From NCBI GenBank assembly GCA_033026295.1, contig CM065168.1, forward strand, positions 42,916,875 to 42,980,874: a stretch of 64,000 nucleotides of DNA, given 5' to 3'. Made by a program: the position numbers and the translations under genes. Of the stretch, positions 10,894-22,729 are shown one piece after another. The stretch comes from Channa striata. Lineage: Eukaryota > Chordata > Actinopteri > Anabantiformes > Channidae. Within the stretch, counting starts at the first letter, position 1; each line of letters starts with the position of its first letter. The notes under the pieces are model-generated. The model saw only the letters and a program-made list of their open reading frames with translations, was not told the DNA's origin and made no database searches.

Positions 10894-10937
10894 TCAATCC
10901 TTCATCTCTGACTGGTCCTGGGTCAGGGGCTGAGAAC
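10894..10937 (-). CDS. Gene C terminal exon
   Basis: 44 nt after acceptor CCCCACAG. With the phase-1 base it encodes GSQPLTQDQSEMKD then TGA. Length and the SQP/Q-rich C-terminus match the terminal exons of D (30714-30757) and F (53370-53413). Confidence 0.6.
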
Positions 10938-11242
10938 CTGTGGGGGAAAAAAGGTATGTTTATAATATTTATTTTGTTATACAGAACACATAGATCAGTC
11001 CCACAGAAAAGGTGGCACTTTCTTGTAACAGGAGCATGTGAGTTTATCTTTTTCCATAACATAAAAACAACAGAAGGTGGTTCTGTGTTCAGTGGTTATT
11101 AGTTATTAGTGTGACTGAGGACGGATCCACACACACTCGGGTAATGAATCCATAGAAACATTATTGGACATATTCACACAGTGAACTTGTGCAGCTGTTA
11201 TCAACAGTGTTACTGACGTGTTGCTCGTCGGCTCCGTCTCAC

Positions 11243-11288
11243 CTGTGTCTCGTTCAGTGTCTGAGCTCGGAGGTTTGATCCCCTCCAG
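11243..11288 (-). CDS. Gene C penultimate exon (phase 0 to 1)
   Basis: 46 nt encoding LEGIKPPSSDTERDT plus one base, with acceptor CACTCAG and donor GTGAGA. The 46-nt length makes the phase change that the 44-nt terminal exon needs. Confidence 0.55.
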
Positions 11289-12226
11289 CTGAGTGGGACA
11301 CACACACACATTTACTCATATTAGTATTATACACACAGCTTCCACACACGTGACACAGTTTTTGTTTGGACTAATGGGAACAGATCAATGTAAATCTTGT
11401 TCTTCTTCTTTTTTTTTTGCAGTCTTCTGACAGAACCTGATCAATTTTTACATTGTTATTGGACTGAAAGATGCAGTTTTCTATTCAGACGTTTGAATTA
11501 TTTGTTACATAGTTTAATGTCCTTTTGTGTTTTTGTATTTTTAATTAATGAAGTAGAAATTATTTGTTATCTTTTGATTGTGGATATAAGATATTAAAAA
11601 ACAATGTTTAACAATACAAACTCAATTATTAGTGATCTTAAATTTCAAAGACACTCGCTCTTGTATTTCTGCAGAGGTGTCCTCAATAAACCTGTGATTT
11701 AGCGGAACAAAGCAGCTCAGTCTGTGGTTGATCCAATTTTATATATTATAATAATGTGTGAAAGTGCTTTTCTGTCCCAACAACACACAGGACTTTGGTC
11801 TCTGTGAGACAGTCGTGCACTTAGTGAACCTGCATCCACCCAACCAGCATCTCACACACACATGGTAGGTGTGTGTCTGTGTTTGAAACCTCGGATGTTT
11901 CCTTAACCATCACCTGATTCCTACATTACAGGGTAAAAATAACTTCTTACCCTCTGACAGGAAAATAAAAATGATTTTTTTTGTCACTTTCAATATGCAG
12001 TACCTTGATAAATACACAATAATATTTTTGAACAGAGATAAATAGTAAAAACAAATATACTCACAGTTTTAAAAAGTTATATATTGTTATTTGTATGTTA
12101 CATTGTATTTGTACAGTATGTTTGTATTAGAACATAATTACACATATAAACCTAAAGATGGACAATTATAAAATAAACATTCAAAGGGAAACTGTTCACA
12201 CATTTTGTATAAAAACTTGTACAAAC

Positions 12227-12301
12227 CTGCTGTTTAGTAGTTTTTAACCCCTCCTCTAATTTCTTCACACTGGGCTCATGCTGCTTTTTCTCCTCTGAGA
12301 A
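12227..12301 (-). CDS. Gene C coil exon
   Basis: 75 nt encoding FSEEKKQHEPSVKKLEEGLK then TTKQQ. Donor GTTTGT; acceptor inferred at GGAGAAG. Confidence 0.5.
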
Positions 12302-13348
12302 CTTCTCCAACAGCCAGCAGAGAGATGAAAATGGACAAAAAAGAACAAATATCATTTCATTCCTACTTGATCTATAGTGGAATGTGAATTCATTGTTAAA
12401 CAATTATTTGGTGCCTCAGATTTGTTCTTATCACTATTTTAAAGTTGTTCTTAGCACATAGAAACATAACCTGTCTAGTTTATATCATGGAAGACAGGAA
12501 ACCAAGAGTAACATGATTTTATTTGACGTATTTATTTTCATATTTATTCCCATGACTAGTTATGGGAATAACCATATGGATCAAGAAAAAAAAAGGCTGC
12601 TGCAGATGAATGTGGGAGAAAATGAACCTTTTTCTTCCAGTTGTTCATCTTGAACAATCACTTTAAACCAAACTGTATGAAAAATAATAACTACAAAAAT
12701 CAAACAAACTTGATACACTGTGGTAGAATGTCATTTTAGTTCAGTATAAAAACAGAAACTTGATGTTTAAGTAAAAGCATCTGTATCATAATCATCCAAT
12801 TACTTGGTGTAACATAGATTAATAAAAATCTGCAGCTGCAAGACATTTAAAGACAAATTCATCTATGAAACAATTTGAATCATTTTCGTTTTGATTGTGC
12901 TCAATCTACTAAAATCTTTGCACATCAAAAGTGCATTTTCGCACTTAAATCTTTAATGTCTTATTTTCAATTAACATCACAACTCAGTTCACACAGTGTT
13001 AGCCAGGAAATGCCAGGAGATGTGCAATATTCCTCTGTTAATATGGACATATGCAAATTTGAGATTCTTTATTCTTAATTTATAATACTTTGTTTGCACA
13101 GTTAATACTGTGATTTTTTAATCTTGTTTTTTGTTCCTATTGCTGCTGTAACACAATAGTTTCCTCACTGTCTGATTAATAAAGTCGTATCTTGTCATAT
13201 CTCCTATTTACCAGAACAAAGCAGCTCAGTCTGTGGTTGATACGTTTTCTCTTTGACCCTCTGACACGACGATAGTTGGACTAACTCTTAGTTCACTGAG
13301 CAGCAACACTTCAGTTTAAGGACAAAATAAAGAATATTAAGATCAAAC

Positions 13349-13432
13349 CTCTTTTTGTTTGGTCTCCACGTCCTTCTCTAGTTTCTTCACTTTGGCCTCA
13401 AGCCCATTTTTCTCACCCAAGAGATTGTCCAC
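13349..13432 (-). CDS. Gene C coil exon
   Basis: 84 nt encoding VDNLLGEKNGLEAKVKKLEK then DVETKQKE. Acceptor GCTGACAG, donor GTTTGA. Homologues: 32339-32422 and 56787-56870. Confidence 0.6.
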
Positions 13433-13790
13433 CTGTCAGCAGAGACATGAGAAGAAATGTGTTACTTTCACTTCATACACTGGATATTACATGAATGTCT
13501 GAATTCTATGTGATTGATAGTAAAAAGAAAACTCTGCTCATAATAGGTTTATTCATAATGAGTGAAGTCTCCCTCTAATTGAAAAACATCTCTGATTTAT
13601 TTTGTAATTCACTGTTATTTATGTTAATTGTCTTTTCCTAAGTTTGAACAAAACTTTACCAAATCTAATCTAGAGGGACAATACAGATGATTTTCCTTTC
13701 ATATTTGTCTTACTTGTCACTTATTATGTTAATAGTCGTATGTAAAGAGAAAAAGATTCCAGCTGTAAAGTGATTCAGGTAAAATTGAAC

Positions 13791-13853
13791 CTCTTTTGTC
13801 TTGTTGTTAAGTTGTTCCTCAGCTTCCTTCCTCCTCTGTATCTCATCCTGCAG
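13791..13853 (-). CDS. Gene C coil exon
   Basis: 63 nt encoding LQDEIQRRKEAEEQLNNKTK then Glu, with acceptor CTGTCAG. The donor GTTCAA is weak. Homologues with 25 codons are at 32904-32978 (D) and 57369-57443 (F). Confidence 0.55.
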
Positions 13854-14331
13854 CTGACAGACAGGAGAGAAACGAACATGTCATTAATCACATTTATGTT
13901 ACACTAATGTCTGATTACATTTGCTCTGAAGGAACAATCTCTACATAAAACTCCTCTCTGTGTTGAGGTGGTTCTGGAGTTCACTTCCTTGTTACTTGGT
14001 TCTAATTTATTCTCATTACTAATTCACTCTCACTAGTTCTATGAAGGTTTTTAAAAACAAAGAACGTTGGCAGCAGCTAAACTGTCAGTGATTCAATGAA
14101 CAGACGAAGCAGCTTGTTCTTGTTCCTGAGCTTCAATTTATGTTTTTCCTCAATGATTTTCTATTTTACATTTTGGTTATTATTCCAACATGATGGATTT
14201 CTTCTTGTATTTATATCCTGAATCCTGATCGAATGTTGAAATAATCATCATTTCTAGAAAGACAAATTTTTAAACAGATGATATTAAACAGAAGTGAAAC
14301 ACAGATAATGGATTTAGGTGGAAATATTAAC

Positions 14332-14397
14332 CTTCTTCTTGAGATCTTCCTCTCTCTGCTTCCCGTTCAGTTTTTCCTCCTGGAGCTGCTTTTCCAA
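14332..14397 (-). CDS. Gene C coil exon
   Basis: 66 nt encoding LEKQLQEEKLNGKQREEDLK then KK, with acceptor CTGTCAG and donor GTTAAT. Confidence 0.55.
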
Positions 14398-14704
14398 CTG
14401 ACAGAAAGACACGAGAGAGACGCTGTTATCAGGTGCATTTAACATTCATGTATGAACACAAGATTCAATATTAACACTTGTCTTCATCATCTTAGACTCA
14501 GAAAGAAAATGTTAATTATAATAAATAATTGTCTAAGAATCCTAACTGAAAGTTTTCTTCTGATGAGAATAATGTGCTCTGTGCATGTTTGTGTGTGTTT
14601 GAAGGGTAAAAATAACTTCTTCACCCTCTGACAAGACAATAGTTAAAGCCATAGCAGCGATATTTTAATGTTTAATGAGAAAATCAGGAACATAAAGATC
14701 AAAC

Positions 14705-14767
14705 CTCTGTGTTTTTCTTCTCCAGGTCCTTCACTTTGTCCTCAAGCTTCCTCTTTTCTTCAGAGAG
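14705..14767 (-). CDS. Gene C coil exon
   Basis: 63 nt encoding LSEEKRKLEDKVKDLEKKNT then Glu. Donor GTTTGA, acceptor inferred at GGATCAG. Confidence 0.55.
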
Positions 14768-15048
14768 CTGATCCAACCGGTGATGAAAAGAAAGAGACAT
14801 TTTTGTTTCGGTGCATATAAGTGTATATTATATGAATGTCTCAATGACTTAAAATTTGAGATTAATTGTAAAAAAATCTCTATTCATAATAGGTTTATTT
14901 ATGATGGGTGAAGCCTCCCACTAATGGAAATACATATTTGATTTATCTTGTGATTCCCTGTTATTTACTCTCAACTTATCTAGAAGGACAGAAAATTGAA
15001 AAATCATCTTCGGTTAAATAACAAAATCAAAAACATATAAATCAAAAC

Positions 15049-15119
15049 TGTGTATTTCTAGTCTCCATGTCCTTCACTTTGTCCTCAAGCGTCTTTTTCT
15101 CTTCTGAGAGCTGCTTTGA
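15049..15119 (-). CDS. Gene C coil exon with shortened 3' end
   Basis: Encodes SKQLSEEKKTLEDKVKDMET and RNT. The donor reads ACACA|GTTTTG, one base short of the usual in-frame end (71 nt, not 72), so using it shifts the frame of the next exon. Confidence 0.45.
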
Positions 15120-15272
15120 CTGACATGAAAAAGGACAGATATTCCAAATAATTATTTAATTCTTCATGGTGTTTTAATGGAACTTGAATTCAGTATAAAA
15201 CAGTTAATTGTTGCCTCAGATTTGATCTTATAAACAGTTTAAAGTTGGACAGTAAAAACAGCAAAATCAAAC

Positions 15273-15356
15273 CTCTGTGTTTTTCTGCTTCAGGTCCGTC
15301 TCCAGTTTATTTTTCTCACCCTCAAGATTCTTTTTGTCAGCCAGGAGCTTTTCCAC
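15273..15356 (-). CDS. Gene C coil exon
   Basis: 84 nt, acceptor CTGTCAG and donor GTTTGA. It encodes VEKLLADKKNLEGEKNKLET and DLKQKNTE. Confidence 0.6.
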
Positions 15357-15645
15357 CTGACAGCACAAAGATAAAATGAAATGTTGTTTAAGTGCATCCA
15401 CAGTTTACTGTGTGTTACATGAATGTTCCGATTTAATTAACTGGACGATGTGAGAAAAACCGTTCATAATAAGTTGTGGTGTTACAGTGAAACTTGAATT
15501 TGGTGTAAAACATTTACTTGGTGTCTGTGTTTGGTCCCATTTTCTCTTTAACCCTCTGACAGGACAAAAGTAGAACTAACTCTCTGTTCACAGAGCAGTG
15601 ACACCCTAATGTTAAGTGACAAAATTCAGAACATAAAGATCAAAC

Positions 15646-15708
15646 GTGTTCATTTCTGTCCTCCAGTTTCTTCACACTGGCCTCAAGTTTCTTTTTCTCT
15701 TCTGAGAG
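15646..15708 (-). CDS. Gene C coil exon
   Basis: 63 nt encoding LSEEKKKLEASVKKLEDRNE then His, with donor GTTTGA. Counterpart of 540-602 in gene A. Confidence 0.55.
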
Positions 15709-16176
15709 CTGATCCAACCGGCAGCACAGAGATGAAAAGGAAGACGTGTTTGTTTCAGTGCATATAAACCATAGTACATGAATGTCTCCAGGATTTTCTG
15801 CATTTAGCCCCGTCTTGTTGATTTTACCTCATTAGTGATGTCAGTCCAGGTAGAACTTGTCTTGTTAGTTTTCCTCTGGTTTAGTGACTTTCACTTCGTA
15901 ATATATTTCTATTTAGTGAGAATAACATTCTACTTTAGTTTGGTTTGTAGTATATCGGTGTCCAACTACCTTGATAGTGAGACAGTTTGTTATCACTGTG
16001 TGATGTTATAGCTGACAATAATTGTATTGTCCACTATTATTAAGAAACTTCTCTGGATTAATTACACTTGGGTTGATCTGTTTATGGTTTGTAATAGTGT
16101 CATGTGGAGAATGATTTGAGTAAAGATGTAGAAAGTTAATAAAGATGAAATGAAGCTCTTGATTTTTGCAGTTCAC

Positions 16177-16272
16177 CTGATTCTTTAATCTCGTCACTTC
16201 CTCCTCAGCTGTCTCTCTTTTCTTTGTTTCCTCCTGGAGCTGGTGTTTGGTCCTAGTTAAGTCTCTGTTCAG
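16177..16272 (-). CDS. Gene C coil exon, 32-codon type (tandem unit 1)
   Basis: As unit 3 but VTRLKNQ in place of VTTLKNQ. Confidence 0.65.
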
Positions 16273-16800
16273 CTGGAAGAGAAAAAAGACGAGGAGCAAA
16301 TGTTTTACAGATTAATTATGGAAGGACACGTGAGACTGAACATGATGGACATGATATTTACACTCAGTATTTTCTAAATAAAGATCTTTAGCTTTTGATG
16401 TGAAAACTGATTTCAGTCATTCTGAATAGTCAGTCTTTTTCATGAAATAAATAAGAGAAATTTCAGTTGCAAGTTTCATTAGATTTGGGAGAAAACAATG
16501 AAACGTATAAAACTAATAAAATTATCTCAGATTTACTCTGAACCGTTTTGTTCATCTTAGTCTCAGACCCAAAAATTCTCTAAAAATGATTTTGGTGACA
16601 CACTAAACATCCCAGTTGTCGGTCTGTCTTTATCTTCAGTCGATCGTGGGTCTTTCTCTTAATTGCTCTGTCAACTGACTCTTTGTTTTTTCCCTCTGCT
16701 ATGAGACAACGGGAACTAATCTGCACTGTGCAAATATCATCTAAAATAGAACTTGTGTGTGTCCTTGTATTTGTCGTACGTCTCTAATTGATTCTCCCTA

Positions 16801-17013
16801 GTGACGTTGTCTTCATCAGACTGGGACCTTCAGCATGAACTGGGGCTGTTTGCAGCCCAGTGTGATCCAGCTGGAAGTTACAGATTTGTGCTGGAAAATG
16901 GTGGATTACAGTTTAAATGTGTGAGGATGTTGAACAGTAACGAGGGTAAAATGGAGCCTGTGATTAAGAGGTGGACGGGTGCAGAATCAGCAGTGACACA
17001 CACATTCAACTGA
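16801..17013 (+). other. Unexplained plus-strand ORF within tandem unit 1
   Basis: 70 codons, including SSDWDLQHELGLFAAQCDPA, GSYRFVLENGGLQFKCVRML and ending THTFN then stop. I do not recognise it. The composition looks protein-like, but the only other copy in the window is its recent duplicate, so conservation says little. No splice or promoter context is evident. It is absent from the otherwise homologous sequence at 21000-21200 and 59940-60180. Confidence 0.25.
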
Positions 17014-17064
17014 ACTAACAGGAAACTGTAACAGAAATTATTTTGTATAAAAACTTTTACAAAC

Positions 17065-17139
17065 CTGCTGTTTAGTAGTTTCCAACTCCTCATTCAGTGC
17101 GTTCACACTGGCCTCATGCTGAGTTTTCTCCTCTGAGAG
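17065..17139 (-). CDS. Gene C coil exon, 25-codon type (unit 1)
   Basis: Identical in protein to 19215-19289. Confidence 0.5.
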
Positions 17140-17931
17140 CTTCTCCAACAGCAAGTAGAGAGATGAAAATGGAAAAAAAAGAATGAAATATTATTTCATT
17201 CCTACTTGATCTGTAGTGGAACTTGAATGCAGTTACTTGGTGCCTCAGATTGTAACTATTTTAAAGTTGTTCTTGTTCTCACATAAAAACAGAACCTGTC
17301 TGGTTTTTATCATTAAAGACAGGAAACAAAGAGTAACATGATTTGAGGGAAAAACACAAACAAATGTGTTTGTTTGACCTTTTTCAGATTGTTCTCATGA
17401 CTAGTTATAGAAATATTGATAATCATAAAGAAAAAAAAGAGATGAGAATGAGAGAATGTGGGAGAAAATTAATCTCTTTCATCTTGTTGTTCTGCTTGAT
17501 ATTGAGTTTTTACCTGATTTACATGTTACATCAGTATCTGGACAAAACTCTTACTCCTATTTACTTGTAGAGTGAAATTAAACCCTGTTAATGCAACTAA
17601 ACTATTTTAAAAGGAAATAAGCACTTTAAAACAAACTGTATGAAAAATAATAACTAGAAAAACGAAACAGACTGGATACATGACTGTGGTAGAATGAGAC
17701 TTTAGTATAAAAATGAAACTTGTTGTTTAAGTAAAAACATCTGTATCATAATCATCCAAATTTTCTATAGTTAGTGCGATTTATTCGGTAATTTGATGTG
17801 GATGTAACATTAATTAAGAGAAATGTTCAGTCATACAGAATCAGTCCTCCGTGTCTGGACTGAAACTCTTTGTTCACGGAGCAGTGACACCTTAATGTTA
17901 AATGACAAAATCCAGAACGTAAAGATCAAAC

Positions 17932-17990
17932 CTCTGTGTTTTTGTCCCTCAGGTCCTTCTCCAGTTTCTGAACACTGGCCTCAAGCTTCT
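17932..17990 (-). pseudogene. Coil exon cut by tandem-duplication junction (unit 1 end)
   Basis: Same truncated exon as 20084-20142. The junction is near 18000. Confidence 0.55.
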
Positions 17991-18320
17991 TTTTCAAGCT
18001 TAGTTTTCCTCTGGTTTAGTGACTTTCACTTCGTAATATATTTCTATTTAGTCAGAATAACATTCTACTTTAGTTTGGTTTGTAGTATATCGGTGTCCAA
18101 CTACCTTGATAGTGAGACAGTTTGTTATCACTGTGTGATGTTATTGCTGACAATAATTGTATTGTCCACTATTATTAAGAAACTTCTCTGGATTAATTAC
18201 ACTTAAAACATTTGGGTTGATCTGTTTATGGTTTGTAATAGTGTCATGTGGAGAATGATTTGAGTAAAGATGTAGAAAGTTAATAAAGATCAAATGAAGC
18301 TCTTGATTTTTGCAGTTCAC

Positions 18321-18416
18321 CTGATTCTTTAATGTCGTCACTTCCTCCTCAGCTGTCTCTCTTTTCTTTGTTTCCTCCTGGAGCTGGTGTTTGGTCCTAG
18401 TTAAGTCTCTGTTCAG
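18321..18416 (-). CDS. Gene C coil exon, 32-codon type (tandem unit 2)
   Basis: Identical in protein to the unit 3 copy, with the same splice signals. Confidence 0.65.
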
Positions 18417-18945
18417 CTGGAAGAGAAAAAGACGAGGAGCAAATGTTTTACAGATTAATTATGGAAGGACACGTGAGACTGAACATGATGGACATGATAT
18501 TTACACTCAGTATTTTCTAAATAAAGATCTTTAGCTTTTGATGTGAAAACTGATTTCAGTCATTCTGAATAGTCAGTCTTTTTCATAAAATAAATAAGAG
18601 AAATTTCAGTTGCAAGTTTCATTAGATTTGGGAGAAAACAATGAAACGTATAAAACTAATAAAATTATCTCAGATTTACTCTGAACCGTTTTGTTCATCT
18701 TAGTCTCAGACACAAAAATTCTCTAAAAATGATTTTGGTGACACACTAAACATCCCAGTTGTCGGTCTGTCTTTATCTTCAGTCGATCGTGGGTCTTTCT
18801 CTTATTTGTTCTCTGTCAACTGACTCTTTGTTTTTTCCCTCTGCTATGAGACAACGGGAACTAATCTGCACTGTGCAAATATCATCTAAAATAGAACTTG
18901 TGTGTGTCCTTGTATTTGTCGTACGTCTCTAATTGATTCTCCCTA

Positions 18946-19158
18946 GTGACGTTGTCTTCATCAGACTGGGACCTTCAGCATGAACTGGGGCTGTTTGCAG
19001 CCCAGTGTGATCCAGCTGGAAGTTACAGATTTGTGCTGGAAAATGCTGGATTACAGTTTAAATGTGTGAGGATGTTGAACAGTAACGAGGGTAAAATGGA
19101 GCCTGTGATTAAGAAGTGGACGGGTGCAGAATCAGCAGTGACACACACATTCAACTGA
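18946..19158 (+). other. Unexplained plus-strand ORF within tandem unit 2
   Basis: Copy of 16801-17013, open, with two amino-acid differences (LENAG for LENGG, IKKW for IKRW). Confidence 0.25.
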
Positions 19159-19214
19159 ACTGAACTAACAGGAAACTGTAACAGAAATTATTTTGTATAA
19201 AAACTTTTACAAAC

Positions 19215-19289
19215 CTGCTGTTTAGTAGTTTCCAACTCCTCATTCAGTGCGTTCACACTGGCCTCATGCTGAGTTTTCTCCTCTGAGAG
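19215..19289 (-). CDS. Gene C coil exon, 25-codon type (unit 2)
   Basis: 75 nt encoding LSEEKTQHEASVNALNEELE and TTKQQ, with donor GTTTGT. The acceptor is taken as GGAGAAG because the ancestral CAG is mutated to CTG. Confidence 0.5.
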
Positions 19290-20083
19290 CTTCTCCAACA
19301 GCAAGTAGAGAGATGAAAATGGAAAAAAAAAGAATGAAATATTATTTCATTCCTACTTGATCTGTAGTGGAACTTGAATGCAGTTACTTGGTGCCTCAGA
19401 TTGTAACTATTTTAAAGTTGTTCTTGTTCTCACATAAAAACAGAACCTGTCTGGTTTTTATCATTAAAGACAGGAAACAAAGAGTAACATGATTTGAGGG
19501 GAAAACACAAACAAATGTGTTTGTTTGACCTTTTTCAGATTGTTCTCATGACTAGTTATAGAAATATTGATAATCATAAAGAAAAAAAAGAGATGAGAAT
19601 GAGAGAATGTGGGAGAAAATTAATCTCTTTCATCTTGTTGTTCTGCTTGATATTGAGTTTTTACCTGATTTACATGTTACATCAGTATCTGGACAAAACT
19701 CTTACTCCTATTTACTTGTAGAGTGAAATTAAACCCTGTTAATGCAACTAAACTATTTTAAAAGGAAATAAGCACTTTAAAACAAACTGTATGAAAAATA
19801 ATAACTAGAAAAACGAAACAGACTGGATACATGACTGTGGTAGAATGAGACTTTAGTATAAAAAATGAAACTTGTTGTTTAAGTAAAAACATCTGTATCA
19901 TAATCATCCAAATTTTCTATAGTTAGTGCGATTTATTTGTTGATTTGATGTGGATGTAACATTAATTAAGAGAAATGTTCAGTCATACAGAATCAGTCCT
20001 CCGTGTCTGGACTGAAACTCTTTGTTCACGGAGCAGTGACACCTTAATGTTAAATGACAAAATCCAGAACGTAAAGATCAAAC

Positions 20084-20142
20084 CTCTGTGTTTTTGTCCC
20101 TCAGGTCCTTCTCCAGTTTCTGAACACTGGCCTCAAGCTTCT
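20084..20142 (-). pseudogene. Coil exon cut by tandem-duplication junction (unit 2 end)
   Basis: Open reading KLEASVQKLEKDLRDKNTE with a good GTTTGA donor. The 5' part and its acceptor are replaced at the unit junction near 20152. Confidence 0.55.
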
Positions 20143-20473
20143 TTTTCAAGCTTAGTTTTCCTCTGGTTTAGTGACTTTCACTTCGTAATATATTTCTACT
20201 TAGTGAGAATAACATTCTACTTTAGTTTTGGTTTGTAGTATATCGGTGTCCAACTACCTTGATAGTGAGACAGTTTGTTATCACTGTGTGATGTTATTGC
20301 TGACAATAATTGTATTGTCCACTATTATTAAGAAACTTCTCTGGATTAATTAGACTTAAAACATTTGGGTTGATCTGTTTATGGTTTGTAATAGTGTCAT
20401 GTGGAGAATGATTTGAGTAAAGATGTAGAAAGTTAATAAAGATCAAATGAAGCTCTTGATTTTTGCAGTTCAC

Positions 20474-20569
20474 CTGATTCTTTAATGTCGTCACTTCCTC
20501 CTCAGCTGTCTCTCTTTTCTTTGTTTCCTCCTGGAGCTGGTGTTTGGTCCTAGTTAAGTCTCTGTTCAG
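20474..20569 (-). CDS. Gene C coil exon, 32-codon type (tandem unit 3)
   Basis: 96 nt encoding LNRDLTRTKHQLQEETKKRE then TAEEEVTTLKNQ, with acceptor CTTCCAG and donor GTGAAC. The strong charged heptad pattern predicts a coiled coil. It is one of three near-identical copies (16177, 18321, 20474); gene F has a diverged fourth at 59034-59129. Confidence 0.65.
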
Positions 20570-21199
20570 CTGGAAGAGAAAAAAGACGAGGAGCAAATGT
20601 TTTACAGATTAATTATGGAAGGACACGTGAGACTGAACATGATGGACATGATATTTACACTCAGTATTTTCTAAATAAAGATCTTTAGCTTTTGATGTGA
20701 AAACTGATTTCAGTCATTCTGAATAGTCAGTCTTTTTCATAAAATAAATAAGAGAAATTTCAGTTGCAAGTTTCATTAGATTTGGGAGAAAACAATGAAA
20801 CGTATAAAACTAATAAAATTATCTCAGATTTACTCTGAACCGTTTTGTTCATCTTAGTCTCAGACACAAAAATTCTCTAAAAATGATTTTGGTGACACAC
20901 TAAACATCCCAGTTGTCGGTCTGTCTTTATCTTCAGTCGATCGTGGGTCTTTCTCTTATTTGTTCTCTGTCAACTGACTCTTTGTTTTTTTCCCTCTGCT
21001 ATGAGACATTTATGAGGATTTTGATCATTCAGCAATATTTTACTGCTGGTTGACCTGAACCGATTTGTCATGTGCAAATACCAACAAGCACAGAACTTGT
21101 ACATGTTCTTGTGTTTGCAGTGAGTCTCTAAAATATTTCCTGTTGTACTCATTAATTTATTCTCCCTCATAAATTTGTCTTCATCAGACTGGGACCTTC

Positions 21200-22370
21200 A
21201 GAGTAGATACACAATGAATTTAAATGTTGCATCGACTTTTTCACATCAAAGAAAGTTTCTGCCAACAGAGAAAAAGTGATGAAAACATCAACCTCATATT
21301 TATAATTAATTTATATGACTCTGTAAAGATCACGTTTCACTTTGACATGAACGCCTTTTTCAAATAAGCCAAATAAATTCTAACAGATTGTGTATATATT
21401 GTTTAAATGAAATTACAAACAGCAGAAGTGGGTCAGAATTTCTGAGACGATCAAACATCAGGTGATCAGATGAAACCTGTGCTGATAAAGTCACCTCAGT
21501 CACCCACATCCTGTCTGTGGTTACCAGTTACTAAATACAATCTCACTGTCAATCGCGGCTGTGATGACAATGTGCCGTGACACCACACTTATTAAATCAA
21601 ATGCAAATTATTTCTCAAATAAAATCGGTTGATCTTGGTGTGAAAATTTGATATGAGTCATTCTGTTTTGGCTTGAGTTCAGCCAAGATTAATCTTTACT
21701 ACACTCTGCGTGAAAATAGAAAATATAAAGACATAATTATAAAACTCTTGAGCTCAGTGATCCTCATTCCACGATGGTGGAATTAGCTTCAAAATTCTGC
21801 TCGCTCAGCAACCTCACTCCCAATATTCAATAACTGCCGAAAACAGAACTCTGCAGCATCTTGCACCTTGCACATAAGAAAATACATAAATAAATGTTTC
21901 CTGTCTGCTCTGACTTGTACTTGTATCTCATGAAGCATAAACACTTTTTCTGACAGCACTTTGCTTTAATTTTTCTCATTGACTTAAATTTTTGCTTCCT
22001 CGTGCCTCTCTTGCAAGTCGCTTTGGATGAAAGTGTGTGAGAAATGACTGAATGTAAATGTAAATAAAAATAATTATGACACATTATACCCTGTAGATTA
22101 TGTCTCTACAGTGTAGAGACACAAATTATCATTGTCATATGTCAAGGTTCTTTTTAAAATGATTTGCTCAGTATCTGTTAAATAATTAAATAATAAAATG
22201 CTCTGACTATAGATAAACAATAAACACAAATACACACAGTTTTAAAAAGTAACATGTAGTAATTTGGACATCAGTGTATTTTTTACAATGTGAAACATAA
22301 TAGGACAAGACAAACATACCAATGAACCAAACATAAAATGAACACAGAAGAGAAAAAAATTTGTATAAAA
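21200..22370. other. Intron of gene C homologous to 60170-61260 of gene F
   Basis: No exon found. The stretch aligns closely to the corresponding intron of gene F, including a SINE-like conserved box (22016-22070). Confidence 0.6.
22016..22070 (+). repeat. Fish conserved SINE-like box (GTCGCTTTGGAT...)
   Basis: The motif GTCGCTTTGGATGAAAG followed by GAGAAATGACTGAATGTAAA is a widespread teleost dispersed-repeat tail. Further copies are at 60918-60970, inverted at 57681-57725, and a degenerate one at 47975-48025. Confidence 0.6.
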
Positions 22371-22378
22371 CTACAAAC

Positions 22379-22432
22379 CTCCTTCGTCTTGTGTTTCTCC
22401 ATGTCGAATCTTCGTTTGGAAACGCACGACAA
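22379..22432 (-). CDS. Gene C coil-array exon
   Basis: 54 nt encoding LSCVSKRRFDMEKHKTKE, with acceptor TTTAAG and donor GTTTGT. It is shorter at its 3' end than gene F's 61263-61370. Confidence 0.5.
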
Positions 22433-22663
22433 CTTAAACAGAGAGAAAGTTTTAGTTTTTTTATTTTTAACACTGATCTTCTCCTCTGTGCTTTTATTAA
22501 TTCATCTTTAACCAGATCCCTGTCAGACTTTATGCTCAGTCACTATCAGTGTTTAATGCTGCACAATACTTGAACTTTGTCTTGTTGTATTTACTTTATT
22601 AAACATCGATTTTCTACTGGACTAAACTTTTTAGTTCATACAATGTGGTTTTCTACAACTTAC

Positions 22664-22705
22664 CAAACAAGAAGAGGACTCGGAGGCATCAGCTTGGTTT
22701 CCTGA
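22664..22705 (-). CDS. Gene C linker exon
   Basis: 42 nt, phase 0, encoding SGNQADASESSSCL, with acceptor TCCCAG and donor GTAAGT. Homologue of 1708-1752 in gene A. Confidence 0.5.
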
Positions 22706-22729
22706 CTGGGAAGCGACAAATGAAGAGAG

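Larger units (their letters stand above)
15866..21006. repeat. Direct tandem triplication of a 2.15-kb coil-exon unit
   Basis: Unit 1 is 15866-18000, unit 2 is 18001-20152, and unit 3 (partial) runs from 20153 to about 21006. Copies are nearly identical, so the event is recent. Each full unit carries a 32-codon coil exon, a 25-codon coil exon, a truncated coil exon and a plus-strand ORF (16801-17013, 18946-19158). Confidence 0.9.
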
